64,000 bases of DNA from JBCDCY01 sp039180875. GTDB lineage: Bacteria; Pseudomonadota; Alphaproteobacteria; Rhodobacterales; Rhodobacteraceae. The DNA is taken from assembly GCA_039180875.1 (NCBI GenBank), contig JBCDCY010000005.1, positions 62,001 through 126,000 on the forward strand, written 5' to 3'. The notes below the pieces were generated by a model. The model was not told the origin of the DNA, searched no databases, and worked only from the letters and a program-made list of their open reading frames with translations. Positions 24,373-32,080 of the stretch are shown piece after piece; the stretch's first letter is position 1, and each line of letters opens with the position of its first letter. The position numbers and the translations under genes are program-made.

Positions 24373-24551
24373 TGACTTTGCGCCTCCAGCGCCGGGCGAT
24401 AGACATGGTCGAAGCCCTCGACCGGCCCGGTGGTGGAGAACTTCACGATCGTCACCCCGAAGATAAGCGCGACGAAGGCCGCTAGGATGAGGCCGATCAG
24501 CGCGTTGCCGCTGCCCCGCCGTCGAAACACCTCGTGACGCACCCGATCCAT
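24369..24551 (-). CDS. Small single-pass membrane protein of the cytochrome oxidase cluster
   Basis: Sixty residues: a basic N-terminus (MDRVRHEVFRRRG), one membrane helix (ALIGLILAAFVALIFGVTIV) and a short periplasmic tail with GFDHVYRP. Proteins of this size and shape sit between ctaB and ctaG in related bacteria and are often called CoxF-like; a role in oxidase assembly is inferred from position. Translation is coupled to ctaG by a 4-bp overlap. Confidence 0.72.
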   Translation of the reverse strand: MDRVRHEVFRRRGSGNALIGLILAAFVALIFGVTIVKFSTTGPVEGFDHVYRPALEAQSQ

Positions 24552-24560
24552 GAGCCGATC

Positions 24561-25544
24561 CTACAGCAGAACCAGCCAGGCGTCAGGCGCCAGGCCGACA
24601 CCGCGCAGGAAGGCATCGACCACCAGCGCGACGAAGTGGCCGAAGAGATAGACGATCGAGAAGCCGAAGAAGCGTTTCTCCACCTTGAACGTGTCCGCCG
24701 CGCCGACCGAGGGAGAGCGCCGCGCGATCTGCCAGGCGCCGCGCAACAGACCGGCGTTGAGGTAAAGCGCCGTCAGCAGATAGACGGGCCCGCCGATCGC
24801 GGTGAAGGCCGGTGCCAGCGCCACCGGGGCGAGGATCAGGCTGTAGAGCAGGATCTGGCGCCGCGTGCCGCGCTCGCCCACCACGACGGGCAGCATCGGC
24901 ACCCCGGCCCGGGTGTAGTCGGCGTTGGAAAACAGGGCGAGCGCCCAGAAATGCGGCGGGGTCCAGAGGAAGATCAGGCCGAACAGCAGCAGCGGCTCGA
25001 TGGCGAGCCCGCCGGTCGCCGCAAGCCAGCCGATCATCGGCGGAAAGGCCCCGGCCGCGCCACCGATCACGATGTTCTGGGGCGTGCGCCGCTTCAGCCA
25101 GACAGTGTAGATCACCGCGTAAAAGAAGATGGTGAAGGCCAGCAGGGCCGCCGCCGCCGGATTGGCGAAGACCGCGAGCATCGTCACTGACAAGATCGAC
25201 AGGCCGAGCCCGAGGGCGAGCGCCGTGTCCGCCTCCACCCGCCCGGCCGGCACCGGGCGCGATTGCGTCCGGGCCATCTTGGCGTCGATGTCGGCGTCCC
25301 ACCACATGTTGAGCGCGCCGGAGCCGGCGGCGCCAGCCGCGATGCACACGAGGCAGGCGAAGGCCACGAACGGATGCATCTCGATCGGCGCGACGACGAT
25401 ACCTACGGCCGCCGTCAGCAGGACGAGGGACATCACCCGCGGCTTCATCAGCGCCAGGTAGTCCTGCAGGCTCGGCGGCGCAGGGACGGAAAGGTCTGCC
25501 GAGGCGGCGCCGGCCTCGGCCTCATGCCAAGTTGTCTCAGTCAC
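24561..25544 (-). CDS. ctaB: Heme o synthase (protoheme IX farnesyltransferase)
   Basis: Attaches a farnesyl group to heme b to give heme o, the precursor of heme a. The 327-residue UbiA-type protein has about nine membrane helices, the Asp-rich motifs NMWWDADIDAKMARTQSRPV and the second loop region FLWTPPHFWALALFSNADY. The N-terminal 30 residues before the first helix are acidic and variable. Followed after 9 bp by the small membrane protein gene. Confidence 0.95.
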   Translation of the reverse strand: MTETTWHEAEAGAASADLSVPAPPSLQDYLALMKPRVMSLVLLTAAVGIVVAPIEMHPFVAFACLVCIAAGAAGSGALNMWWDADIDAKMARTQSRPVPAGRVEADTALALGLGLSILSVTMLAVFANPAAAALLAFTIFFYAVIYTVWLKRRTPQNIVIGGAAGAFPPMIGWLAATGGLAIEPLLLFGLIFLWTPPHFWALALFSNADYTRAGVPMLPVVVGERGTRRQILLYSLILAPVALAPAFTAIGGPVYLLTALYLNAGLLRGAWQIARRSPSVGAADTFKVEKRFFGFSIVYLFGHFVALVVDAFLRGVGLAPDAWLVLL

Positions 25545-25556
25545 GGCGGTTGCTGC

Positions 25557-26432
25557 CTATTCGGTCGCTTGTGCCACGTCCACGTTGTTTTCGCGCCGGG
25601 GTCCGGTCGCATAAAGCTCCCGCGCCTCCTCAAGCCAGGCGGCGTAGGCCTCTTCTGAGACCACCTTCACCACGATCGGCATGTAGGAGTGGTCCTTGCC
25701 GCAAAGCTCGGAGCACTGGCCGAAGTAGATGCCCTCACGCTCCGCCTGAAACCAGGTCTCGTTCAGGCGGCCGGGGATGGCGTCCATATGCACGCCGAAG
25801 GCCGGGATCTTCCAGGCGTGGATCACGTCGCCGGCGGTCACCTGCAGGCGCACCACGGCATCGACCGGCACCACCACGGCGGTGTCGGTGGCGAGCAGGA
25901 AATCCTCCTCCCCATAGCCGTGCTCCACCAGCTCGTCGCGCTGCAGCATGAAGGCATCGAACTCCAGCTGCTCGTCGGGATATTCGTAGGTCCAGTACCA
26001 TTGGTTGCCGGTGGTCTTGATGGTCAGATCGGCCTCCGGGATCTCGAGCTGCTTGAAGAGCACGGGCAGCGAGAGCGAGCCGATGAAGATCAGGATGATG
26101 ATCGGCACCACCGTCCAGGCAACCTCGAGCGTCGCGTTGTGAGTGAAGCTCGCCGGCTCCGGATTGCGGGCCCGGTTGAAGCGGAAGATGACGATGGCGA
26201 GCAGGGCCAGCACGAAGACCGAGACCGCGGTGATGATGTAGAGGAGTGTGGTGTCGAGCCACACGATGTCGCGCGCCAGCTCCGTCACCGGGGTCTGAAA
26301 GCCCATGCCCCCCGGCTCCGGCCGGCCGATCGTCTCCAACCCATCCTGGGCGCGAACCACCGTCGGCAGCAGCGCTGCGCCGAGCGCGGCCGAAAGGCCC
26401 GAAAACCACCTGGAAATGCCCATCTGCGTCAT
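25557..26432 (-). CDS. ctaC: Cytochrome c oxidase subunit II
   Basis: Carries the binuclear CuA centre that accepts electrons from cytochrome c. Two membrane helices (LLYIITAVSVFVLALLAIVI and VVPIIILIFIGSLSLPVLF) are followed by the periplasmic cupredoxin domain with CSELCGKDHSYMP as the CuA ligands and HAWKIPAFGVHMD before it. A signal peptide (SAALGAALLPTVVRAQ) is present. The start is 26432 (MTQMGISRW) or 26423; neither has a strong Shine-Dalgarno. First gene of the oxidase cluster, divergent from tldD. Confidence 0.95.
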   Translation of the reverse strand: MTQMGISRWFSGLSAALGAALLPTVVRAQDGLETIGRPEPGGMGFQTPVTELARDIVWLDTTLLYIITAVSVFVLALLAIVIFRFNRARNPEPASFTHNATLEVAWTVVPIIILIFIGSLSLPVLFKQLEIPEADLTIKTTGNQWYWTYEYPDEQLEFDAFMLQRDELVEHGYGEEDFLLATDTAVVVPVDAVVRLQVTAGDVIHAWKIPAFGVHMDAIPGRLNETWFQAEREGIYFGQCSELCGKDHSYMPIVVKVVSEEAYAAWLEEARELYATGPRRENNVDVAQATE

Positions 26433-26501
26433 CCCGTCCGTCGTCTCCACACCCTCACCGATGCGTGGCACCGGTCTGTGGACGAAACCGTCGTTGAGGT
26501 C

Positions 26502-26530
26502 CCTATATCGAAGATCATAATGACCGGTAA
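26502..26530 (-). promoter_or_regulatory. Candidate promoter of the ctaC cluster
   Basis: On the minus strand TTACCG (26525-26530), a 17-bp spacer and TATAGG (26502-26507) lie in the ctaC-tldD intergenic region. It would give a 5' leader of about 65 nt for ctaC. The hexamers are only fair matches. Confidence 0.4.
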
Positions 26531-26602
26531 CGTACAAGGTCGGAGGACGCGGCATTGCGCCGCCGGATCGGGCCGGGACGCGGCGTCAGTTGGGAGAGCC
26601 AG

Positions 26603-28048
26603 ATGGCCGAGAGCATTGAGAACACCGACCCGGTCGCGCGCTTTCGACCGCTCGAGAGCCATCTAGACCTCGAGGCGACCCGCCGGCTGCTAGCCGAAAC
26701 CCTTGCTGGCGCTGACGATGGCGAGCTGTTCTTCGAGCGGCGCCGGGCCGAGGCGCTGGTCTTCGACGACGGGCGCCTGCGCAACGCGAGCTTCGATGCG
26801 GCCGAAGGTTTCGGCCTGCGCGCCGTGCGGGGCGAAAGCGTCGGCTACGCCCACTCTACGGAATTGTCGGAGGCGGCGCTGCATCGCGGGGCGGAGACCG
26901 TGCGCCTGGCCGTCGGCCAGGGCGGCGGCGTCATGGCCCCGGCACCGCGGGCCACCAACCGGCGGCTCTACACCGACCGCGATCCGTTCGACGACGCGGC
27001 CTTTGCCGGCAAGGTCGCGCTGCTGCGCGAGATCGACGACTGGCTCCGCTCCCACGACCCGGCGGTGGTGCAGGTGACGGCGGCGCTCACCGCCTCGATG
27101 CAGGAGGTGGAGATCCTGCGCGTGGACGGCGCGCCGCTGGCCGAGGCGCGGCCGCTCACCCGCCTCAACATCTCCGTGATTGTCGAGCGCAACGGCCGGC
27201 GCGAAAGCGGCAGCGCCGGTGGCGGCGGGCGGGCCGGCCTCGCGCCGCTGATGGAGGAGGCGCATTGGCGCAAGGTCGCGGCCGAGGCGCTGCGGATCGC
27301 GCGGGTGAACCTCGAGGCCGAACCGGCGCCAGCGGGCGAGATGGACGTGGTCCTCGGCCCCGGCTGGCCCGGCATCCTGTTGCATGAGGCGGTGGGCCAC
27401 GGGCTGGAGGGCGACTTCAACCGCAAGGGCACCTCGGCGTTCGCCGGTTTGATGGGCAGCCGCGTCGCCTCCCCCGGTGTGACGGTGGTCGATGACGGCA
27501 CGATCCCCGACCGGCGGGGCTCGATCAGCTTCGATGATGAGGGGACGCCGTCCAACAAGACCGTCCTGATCGAGGACGGCATCTTGGTGGGCTACATGCA
27601 GGACCGCCAGAACGCCCGCCTGATGGGGGCAAACGCCACCGGCAACGGAAGGCGGGAGAGCTTTGCCTACGCGCCCATGCCGCGGATGACCAACACCTAC
27701 ATGCTGGGGGGAGAGACACTGGCGGCCGACATCCTCGCCGACCTCAAGGATGGCATCTACGCCACCGGCTTCGGCGGGGGGCAGGTGGACATCACCAACG
27801 GCAAGTTCGTCTTCAGCTGCACCGAGGCCTACCGCGTGAAGAACGGCCAGGTCGGCGCCCCGATCAAGGGCGCCACCCTGATCGGCGACGGCGCCACGGC
27901 GCTCCGCCAAATCCGCGCGATCGGAAATGACATGGCCCTCGACCCCGGCATGGGCAATTGCGGCAAAGACGGCCAATGGGTCCCCGTCGGCGTCGGCCAA
28001 CCCACCCTCCTGATCGGCGGCCTGACAGTCGGGGGCGCGGAGGGGTAG
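26603..28048 (+). CDS. tldD: Metalloprotease TldD
   Basis: Partner of TldE/PmbA in an ATP-independent cytoplasmic protease complex that degrades unfolded peptides and matures some peptide toxins. ATG 26603 with GGGAG upstream gives 481 residues. The zinc-binding HEAVGH lies at about residues 260-265, within LLHEAVGHGLEGDFN. Its last codons (VPVGVGQPTLLIGGLTVGGA) and the next few bases occur again at 30.3 kb as a truncated copy, so its 3' end is one boundary of the mosaic region. Confidence 0.95.
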   Translation: MAESIENTDPVARFRPLESHLDLEATRRLLAETLAGADDGELFFERRRAEALVFDDGRLRNASFDAAEGFGLRAVRGESVGYAHSTELSEAALHRGAETVRLAVGQGGGVMAPAPRATNRRLYTDRDPFDDAAFAGKVALLREIDDWLRSHDPAVVQVTAALTASMQEVEILRVDGAPLAEARPLTRLNISVIVERNGRRESGSAGGGGRAGLAPLMEEAHWRKVAAEALRIARVNLEAEPAPAGEMDVVLGPGWPGILLHEAVGHGLEGDFNRKGTSAFAGLMGSRVASPGVTVVDDGTIPDRRGSISFDDEGTPSNKTVLIEDGILVGYMQDRQNARLMGANATGNGRRESFAYAPMPRMTNTYMLGGETLAADILADLKDGIYATGFGGGQVDITNGKFVFSCTEAYRVKNGQVGAPIKGATLIGDGATALRQIRAIGNDMALDPGMGNCGKDGQWVPVGVGQPTLLIGGLTVGGAEG

Positions 28049-28135
28049 CCGGCTGAGGCGGGTGGTCGTGCGGTGGCAGTAGAGAAAGGCGCTGCCGCTT
28101 CCGATTGTCTGCTAGGCGGACGGTGCTGCCGTTCC

Positions 28136-28582
28136 CTAAAACGGTGCTTCTTTCACTACCTTCATCCATTGCGAACGCCACGCTGGAGCCAGATAGCTGT
28201 CAGGCCAGAACTCCTTTTGCCGGATGATCAGCCCGTCCTGCACCGCATGAAACGTTACTGCCCGTGCGTGCATTGAACCGTCTGTAACCACAACGTCTGA
28301 CACGGCGTCGTTACCATCAACGACAATAGACTGAGTCTTGAAAGTCCATGTGCCCTCAGTGGGATAAGCCGCATTGAAAAGGGCAAACTTCTCGCGACCG
28401 ATCAAGTACTCATTTGTCTGAGGCATGAAGTACTCGAAGGCGGGATGCAGCCAAGCTGCGGCCTCGTCAAAGTCATTCGTGCCCATTGCTTTCCAGAAAC
28501 TCTGAATGATCTCCCGTGTCACAATTGGGCTCCGCACTTCCAAGGCTGCAGGTTCATATTCTGCAAGTGCGAAGCAAGTCAA
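28136..28582 (-). CDS. SnoaL-like / nuclear-transport-factor-2 fold protein
   Basis: A 148-residue cone-shaped-fold protein: REIIQSFWKAMGTNDFDEAAAWLHPAFEYFMPQ is typical of SnoaL-like domains, and EFWPDSYLAPAWRSQW closes it. The start is ATG 28582, but GTG at 28522 (VTREIIQ…) is equally likely by family comparison. Base composition is clearly lower in GC than neighbouring genes, which points to recent acquisition. Function not known; polyketide cyclase-like or isomerase folds are possible. Confidence 0.65.
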   Translation of the reverse strand: MTCFALAEYEPAALEVRSPIVTREIIQSFWKAMGTNDFDEAAAWLHPAFEYFMPQTNEYLIGREKFALFNAAYPTEGTWTFKTQSIVVDGNDAVSDVVVTDGSMHARAVTFHAVQDGLIIRQKEFWPDSYLAPAWRSQWMKVVKEAPF

Positions 28583-28704
28583 TTTGGACTCGAAGCTGAC
28601 ACTAAGGGCATGTCGCTGGCGCGCGGCAAGAGCGCGTCTCGGGTTTAACGCTGGGATGCACGGGTGCGCTTTCGATTGAGTTCGGGCGGAGTGGTCCTAT
28701 CCGC
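28583..28704. other. Non-coding stretch between the SnoaL-like gene and the gshA fragment
   Basis: 122 bp of relatively low GC directly upstream of the SnoaL-like gene. No convincing promoter, RNA or inverted repeat was seen. The left edge of the gshA fragment is sharp at its stop codon. Confidence 0.5.
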
Positions 28705-28863
28705 TCAGGCGCTGTGGGTGGCGTAGGTCTTGGAGAGGTCGCCGGCCCAGGTGCCGTGGTATTCGGCGAGCAACTCGTCGGCCGGGGTTTGGCCCTTTTC
28801 CGCGCCTTCGCGGAGGGCGTCGAGGAAGTGGGTCTCGTCCGGGATCATGCCGCTCGCGGCCGC
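28705..28863 (-). pseudogene. Truncated 3' end of a glutamate-cysteine ligase gene
   Basis: The minus strand encodes the last 52 residues of a GshA-like protein plus stop (from AASGMIPDETHFLDAL to LSKTYATHSA). The full gene at 32.1 kb ends AASGMIPDEIHFLDAL... with few amino-acid changes, but many codons differ silently. Homology stops abruptly at 28863. The fragment has no start and cannot be expressed as an enzyme. It must come from another strain's gshA, brought in and cut. Confidence 0.85.
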
Positions 28864-28914
28864 ACGACGTCTGTTGTCATGTCTGGCTGTCGAGTGTGCG
28901 AACCAACGACCATC

Positions 28915-29502
28915 TCAGCTCCGCGCCACGAGCGCCGCTTCGGCAAGATCCTTGATCCTCTGCTCGTAGGTCGCCTGCGACCAGCCGCAGTCGCGCACCA
29001 GACGTTCCCAGTTTTCGACCGAGAGAAGGATCCAGAGAAGGTCTGTCGCGGTCTTCTCCGTCAGCTCCGGTTTCAGGTGTCCGTCTTCGGCGATGGCGCG
29101 CACGGCCGCCTCACATCCGTGTCGCACCGCCTGCATCCGGTCATCCCACGCCTCTGCTGCCTCCCTGTCGCTGTCTCGCATGGCGCGCAATGCGGCGGAG
29201 ATGCCGTGTATCTCGGGAATGTAGCCTCCCCAGGCCTCGATGAAGGCATGCAGACGCGCGATGCCTGACGTCGCGGATCGGCTCCGCTCCAGCCGCGCGT
29301 CGATGTCCTTCACCGAATCGATGTGCCGCGTCGTCGCCACGAGCAGCTCCGCCCGGCTTGGAAAGTGCAGGTAGAGCGCCTGGCGGCTGATCCCCGCCGC
29401 TTTCGCGATGTCGGACATCCGGGCGGATTTGTCCCGGGATTCCAGCAGGTTCCAGGTGGCGTCGAGAATACGGGCTTTGGTGTCGGTCTGATTGCTTGAC
29501 AT
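28915..29502 (-). CDS. TetR-family transcriptional regulator
   Basis: A 195-residue repressor-type protein with an N-terminal helix-turn-helix (KARILDATWNLLESRDKSARMSDIAKAAGISRQALYLHFPSRAELL) and a ligand-binding helical domain. It is divergently placed from the NAD(P)-binding protein gene, and its start codon lies inside one of three inverted-repeat operators, so autoregulation and control of the neighbour are likely. Ligand unknown. The pair is a self-contained regulatory cassette. Confidence 0.88.
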   Translation of the reverse strand: MSSNQTDTKARILDATWNLLESRDKSARMSDIAKAAGISRQALYLHFPSRAELLVATTRHIDSVKDIDARLERSRSATSGIARLHAFIEAWGGYIPEIHGISAALRAMRDSDREAAEAWDDRMQAVRHGCEAAVRAIAEDGHLKPELTEKTATDLLWILLSVENWERLVRDCGWSQATYEQRIKDLAEAALVARS

Positions 29503-29552
29503 CGTGTCAAGGTACGATTAATTGACATCGTGTCAACTTTACATTGTGTCAA
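29495..29552. promoter_or_regulatory. Three TetR-type operators between the regulator and its target
   Basis: CTTGACATCGTGTCAAG (29495-29511) and TTGACATCGTGTCAA (29522-29536) are perfect inverted repeats around the centre TCG. TTTACATTGTGTCAA (29538-29552) is a third with one mismatched arm. Centres are 26 and 16 bp apart. The first overlaps the regulator's ATG (29500-29502). Confidence 0.75.
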
Positions 29553-29588
29553 GCACCCTGCTGGACCCGATCTCAGAGGAAAACAGCA

Positions 29589-30218
29589 ATGAAAGCCATC
29601 GTCTTTGGAGCCACCGGAAGCATCGGCCGCCTCGTCGTCGGAGAGCTTCTCAAGGCCGGTCATGAAGTCACCGCCTTTGCCCGCGCGCCGGAAAAGCTCG
29701 GCCTCGCCGATCCCGCCCTGAAGCTTGTCGCGGGCGATGCCCTGGACGCCGACGACGTTTTCGACGCGGTGGCCGGCCACGACGCCGTCATCGTCACGTT
29801 GGGGGCAGGCATGTCGCGCAAGAGCCTCATCCGCTCAAAAGGTACGATGAACGTCATTCGCGCCATGCAAGCACACGGCCTCCGCCGGCTGATCTGCCAA
29901 TCGACGCTCGGCGCGCGGGAGAGCTGGTCCAATCTGAATTTCTGGTGGAAGCGCGTGATGTTCGGGGCGCTCCTGGCGCCGGTTCTCCGCGATCACGAGC
30001 TTCAGGAGCAGCTGGTCGAGGCGAGCGGGCTCGATTGGACGATCGTGCGGCCTGCCGCCTTCACCGACGCAGCCACCCGCCGGCCGGTGATCGAGGACGT
30101 GCCCGTCAGCGCTCGCGGGCTCGACCTGAAGATCGCCCGCTCCGATCTGGCGCGGTTCCTGAGCGACCAGCTCACCGCCAGCGCCTACCTCGGCCGCGCA
30201 GTGGGTCTGTCGAGCTAG
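29589..30218 (+). CDS. NAD(P)-binding, NmrA/SDR-like protein
   Basis: A 209-residue protein with the atypical SDR opening MKAIVFGATGSIGRLVVGELL and internal AGHEVTAFAR, AVIVTLGAG, LICQSTLGA and TIVRPAAF. These match NAD(P)H-binding epimerase/NmrA-like proteins often induced by reactive chemicals through an adjacent TetR regulator. ATG 29589 follows GAGG. Length is normal for the group. It ends 31 bp before the tldD-tail fragment. Confidence 0.85.
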   Translation: MKAIVFGATGSIGRLVVGELLKAGHEVTAFARAPEKLGLADPALKLVAGDALDADDVFDAVAGHDAVIVTLGAGMSRKSLIRSKGTMNVIRAMQAHGLRRLICQSTLGARESWSNLNFWWKRVMFGALLAPVLRDHELQEQLVEASGLDWTIVRPAAFTDAATRRPVIEDVPVSARGLDLKIARSDLARFLSDQLTASAYLGRAVGLSS

Positions 30219-30248
30219 TGGAGCAGAGACCGGTGCCGTGGCTGCCTC

Positions 30249-30382
30249 CGATCGCGGTCTCGCGTATGGCGCTGATCCCCGGCGCGGGCAGTAGCCACAA
30301 AAACTGCCAGCGGGTCCCCGTCGGGGTCGGCCAACCAACGCTCCTGATCGTCTGCCTGGCGGTTGGAGGTGCGGAGGGGTAG
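30249..30382 (+). pseudogene. Truncated 3' end of a tldD gene
   Basis: Roughly 130 bp align with the last codons and stop of tldD: VPVGVGQPTLLI is identical, followed by VCLAVGGAEG and TAG, and the next eleven bases past the stop also match. Upstream codons are less similar (by eye about 65-70% identity), so the source was a related but distinct tldD. No start codon belongs to it. It repeats the left border of the accessory region. Confidence 0.8.
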
Positions 30383-30525
30383 CCGGCTGGCTGATGGCGG
30401 CGACGAGACGGATGCTGGAACGTCCGGTCGGGGACTATGCGAGCGGGCGGGCATTCCGTGGCCACACTAGGAACTCCTCCTCTCGCGAGAGGACAGTCCA
30501 CGGCGCGACGCTCAAGGGTCGCCGT
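30383..30525. other. Gap with a perfect 16-bp palindrome
   Basis: After the tldD tail fragment, TCCTCTCGCGAGAGGA (30478-30493) is a perfect palindrome. It lies downstream of the GNAT gene on the minus strand and could be a small terminator-like hairpin, but no T-tract follows. Nothing else recognised here. Confidence 0.45.
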
Positions 30526-30996
30526 CTAAGTCCGGTGTCCGCTGACGTCGAAGCACTTGCAGATCAAATCGTCAGGCGTTCGATACGTTCGGAAACCCAT
30601 TGCTTCGTAGTAGGCCAGTGCTTCGGGGTTGTCCGACGCAATGGTCGCGTCGATCTTTCTGATCGAAGCCGCTTCGGCCGCTTTCCGACTGACAGCAAAA
30701 AGTGCACGTCCCACGCCACGGCGGGATGCCGAAGGCCGTATGTGCGTGCCGATAATCCCCCAGCCAGGTTCGACACCCCACTTGTTGCCAGCGTCGGCTC
30801 GCTTGAGCGACTGGAAACCAAGGACGACGCCGTCTTCTTCAGCCACTGAGCATCTTATCTTCCCGGGATCTTCGATGTAGTGCGCGCGCACGAAGAGCTC
30901 GTCGTCCGGGCTTGTCCGCTTCCCCGACACGGTCAGTTCTTTGAGGAACGCGCTCATTTGTGAGACATCACCTATGCCGGCGTCCCTGATCTCCAT
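30526..30996 (-). CDS. GNAT-family N-acetyltransferase
   Basis: 156 residues from ATG 30996 (MEIRDAGIGDVSQMSAFLKE). The acetyl-CoA-binding signature THIRPSASRRGVGRALFAVS fits the R/Q-x-x-G-x-G/A pattern, and NPEALAYYEAMGFRTYRT is the usual GNAT C-terminal end. The longer reading upstream is unlike the family. GC is somewhat lower than neighbours. Acetylation target unknown. It lies between the tldD tail copy and the degraded gshA tail. Confidence 0.8.
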   Translation of the reverse strand: MEIRDAGIGDVSQMSAFLKELTVSGKRTSPDDELFVRAHYIEDPGKIRCSVAEEDGVVLGFQSLKRADAGNKWGVEPGWGIIGTHIRPSASRRGVGRALFAVSRKAAEAASIRKIDATIASDNPEALAYYEAMGFRTYRTPDDLICKCFDVSGHRT

Positions 30997-31237
30997 GACA
31001 AGCCGTATCCGATGCCTGATGCTTGATGCCTGAAGCCCAGCGTACCCTTCAGGACGGCGTTCTGCACCAGCTTTCAAAGTTCCGCTTCGACTGCCGCGCG
31101 GCGTTGCTGGCTGTCGGATCACAGTCGAGGCGCAGACTGAGCCGCTGATTGGGTAGGAGGACAAAGCTGTGTTCGGCGCGCTCGCAGCGCCGACGTTTTG
31201 GGTAGGCGCGCGCAGAATGATCCTGCCGCCTGAGGAA
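30997..31237. other. Non-coding stretch upstream of the GNAT gene
   Basis: About 240 bp without a supported gene. It contains three imperfect GATGCCT-type units (near 31013-31034) and GGAGG-like bases without an ORF to serve. No promoter stood out. Confidence 0.4.
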
Positions 31238-31314
31238 CCATGGGCGGCGCCGACCTTCGACCGGTCGCCGGCGCAGGTGCCGTGATCCTAAGCGAGCAGC
31301 TCATGAGCCCGGGT
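31238..31314 (-). pseudogene. Degraded second copy of the gshA 3' end
   Basis: Aligned without gaps against 32091-32167, inside the C-terminal coding part of gshA, about three quarters of the bases agree by eye, including GGTCGCCGGC, CAGGTGCCGTG and GCGAGCAG. The reading frame is broken. It is older than the 28.7-kb copy and lies about 100 bp before LysE. Confidence 0.6.
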
Positions 31315-31410
31315 CTCACCTGAGCTTCCGCGCCGCAGCTGGTTGACGGCTTTGCGGAAAGCGGGATTGATCGGGAGCGAGGGACTATCGCGAAAGGGGC
31401 TGGAGGTCTG

Positions 31411-32019
31411 ATGTCGCCGGAATTTCTTCTCACCTCGCTGGTCGTCGTGCTGCTGCCGGGGACGGGTGTGATCTACACTCTCGCCGTCGGGCTGGGGCGT
31501 GGGTTCCGGGCCAGCATCGCCGCCGCCTTCGGCTGCACGCTTGGGATCGTGCCGGCCGCCGTCGCCAGCATCGTCGGGCTTGCGGCGCTGCTCCACACCA
31601 GCGCGCTGGCCTTCCAGATCATCAAGTATCTCGGGGTGATCTACCTGTTCTACATGGCTTGGAGCATCCTCAAGGAGGGCGGCGCCATGGACGTGAGCGA
31701 GGAGAAGAGCCGCCGGAGCCTCGCCAAGCTCGCCGCCACCGGGACCTTGATCAACGTCCTCAATCCCAAGCTGTCGCTGTTCTTCCTGGCCTTCCTGCCG
31801 CAGTTCGTCTCCGCCGATGCGGCGGGCGCGACGCGGGAGCTCGTGAGCCTCGCCCTCGTCTTCATGGCGATGACGTTCGTCGTGTTCGTCGGTTACGGTG
31901 CCTTCGCCGCGGCCGCCCGGGACTATGTCATCAGCCGCCCCGCGGTGCTCAGCTGGATCAAGGGCTGCTTCGCCGGTGCCTTCGGGTTCCTCGGGCTGCG
32001 GCTGGCGCTTTCCGACTAA
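31411..32019 (+). CDS. LysE-family amino-acid/metabolite exporter
   Basis: A 202-residue six-helix membrane protein of the LysE/RhtB family. The N-terminal LTSLVVVLLPGTGVIYTLAVGLGRG and the PKLSLFFLAFLPQFV segment are family signatures. ATG 31411 has GGAGG 8 nt upstream. Exports small molecules such as amino acids or homoserine derivatives; the substrate is not predictable. It lies between the degraded gshA tail and the intact gshA, so it may be part of the stacked cargo. Confidence 0.88.
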   Translation: MSPEFLLTSLVVVLLPGTGVIYTLAVGLGRGFRASIAAAFGCTLGIVPAAVASIVGLAALLHTSALAFQIIKYLGVIYLFYMAWSILKEGGAMDVSEEKSRRSLAKLAATGTLINVLNPKLSLFFLAFLPQFVSADAAGATRELVSLALVFMAMTFVVFVGYGAFAAAARDYVISRPAVLSWIKGCFAGAFGFLGLRLALSD

Positions 32020-32080
32020 GCGAATTCTGCCGGGGCTCCGCCGGCGTCAGGCCATCGCAGCCTCGTCCCGACCGGCCGTC

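Noticed and set aside
28049..32080. Integrative element or prophage at tldD–gshA
   Set aside because: No integrase, transposase, phage gene, tRNA or short terminal repeats were seen; the flanking-gene tails are the only junction signal.
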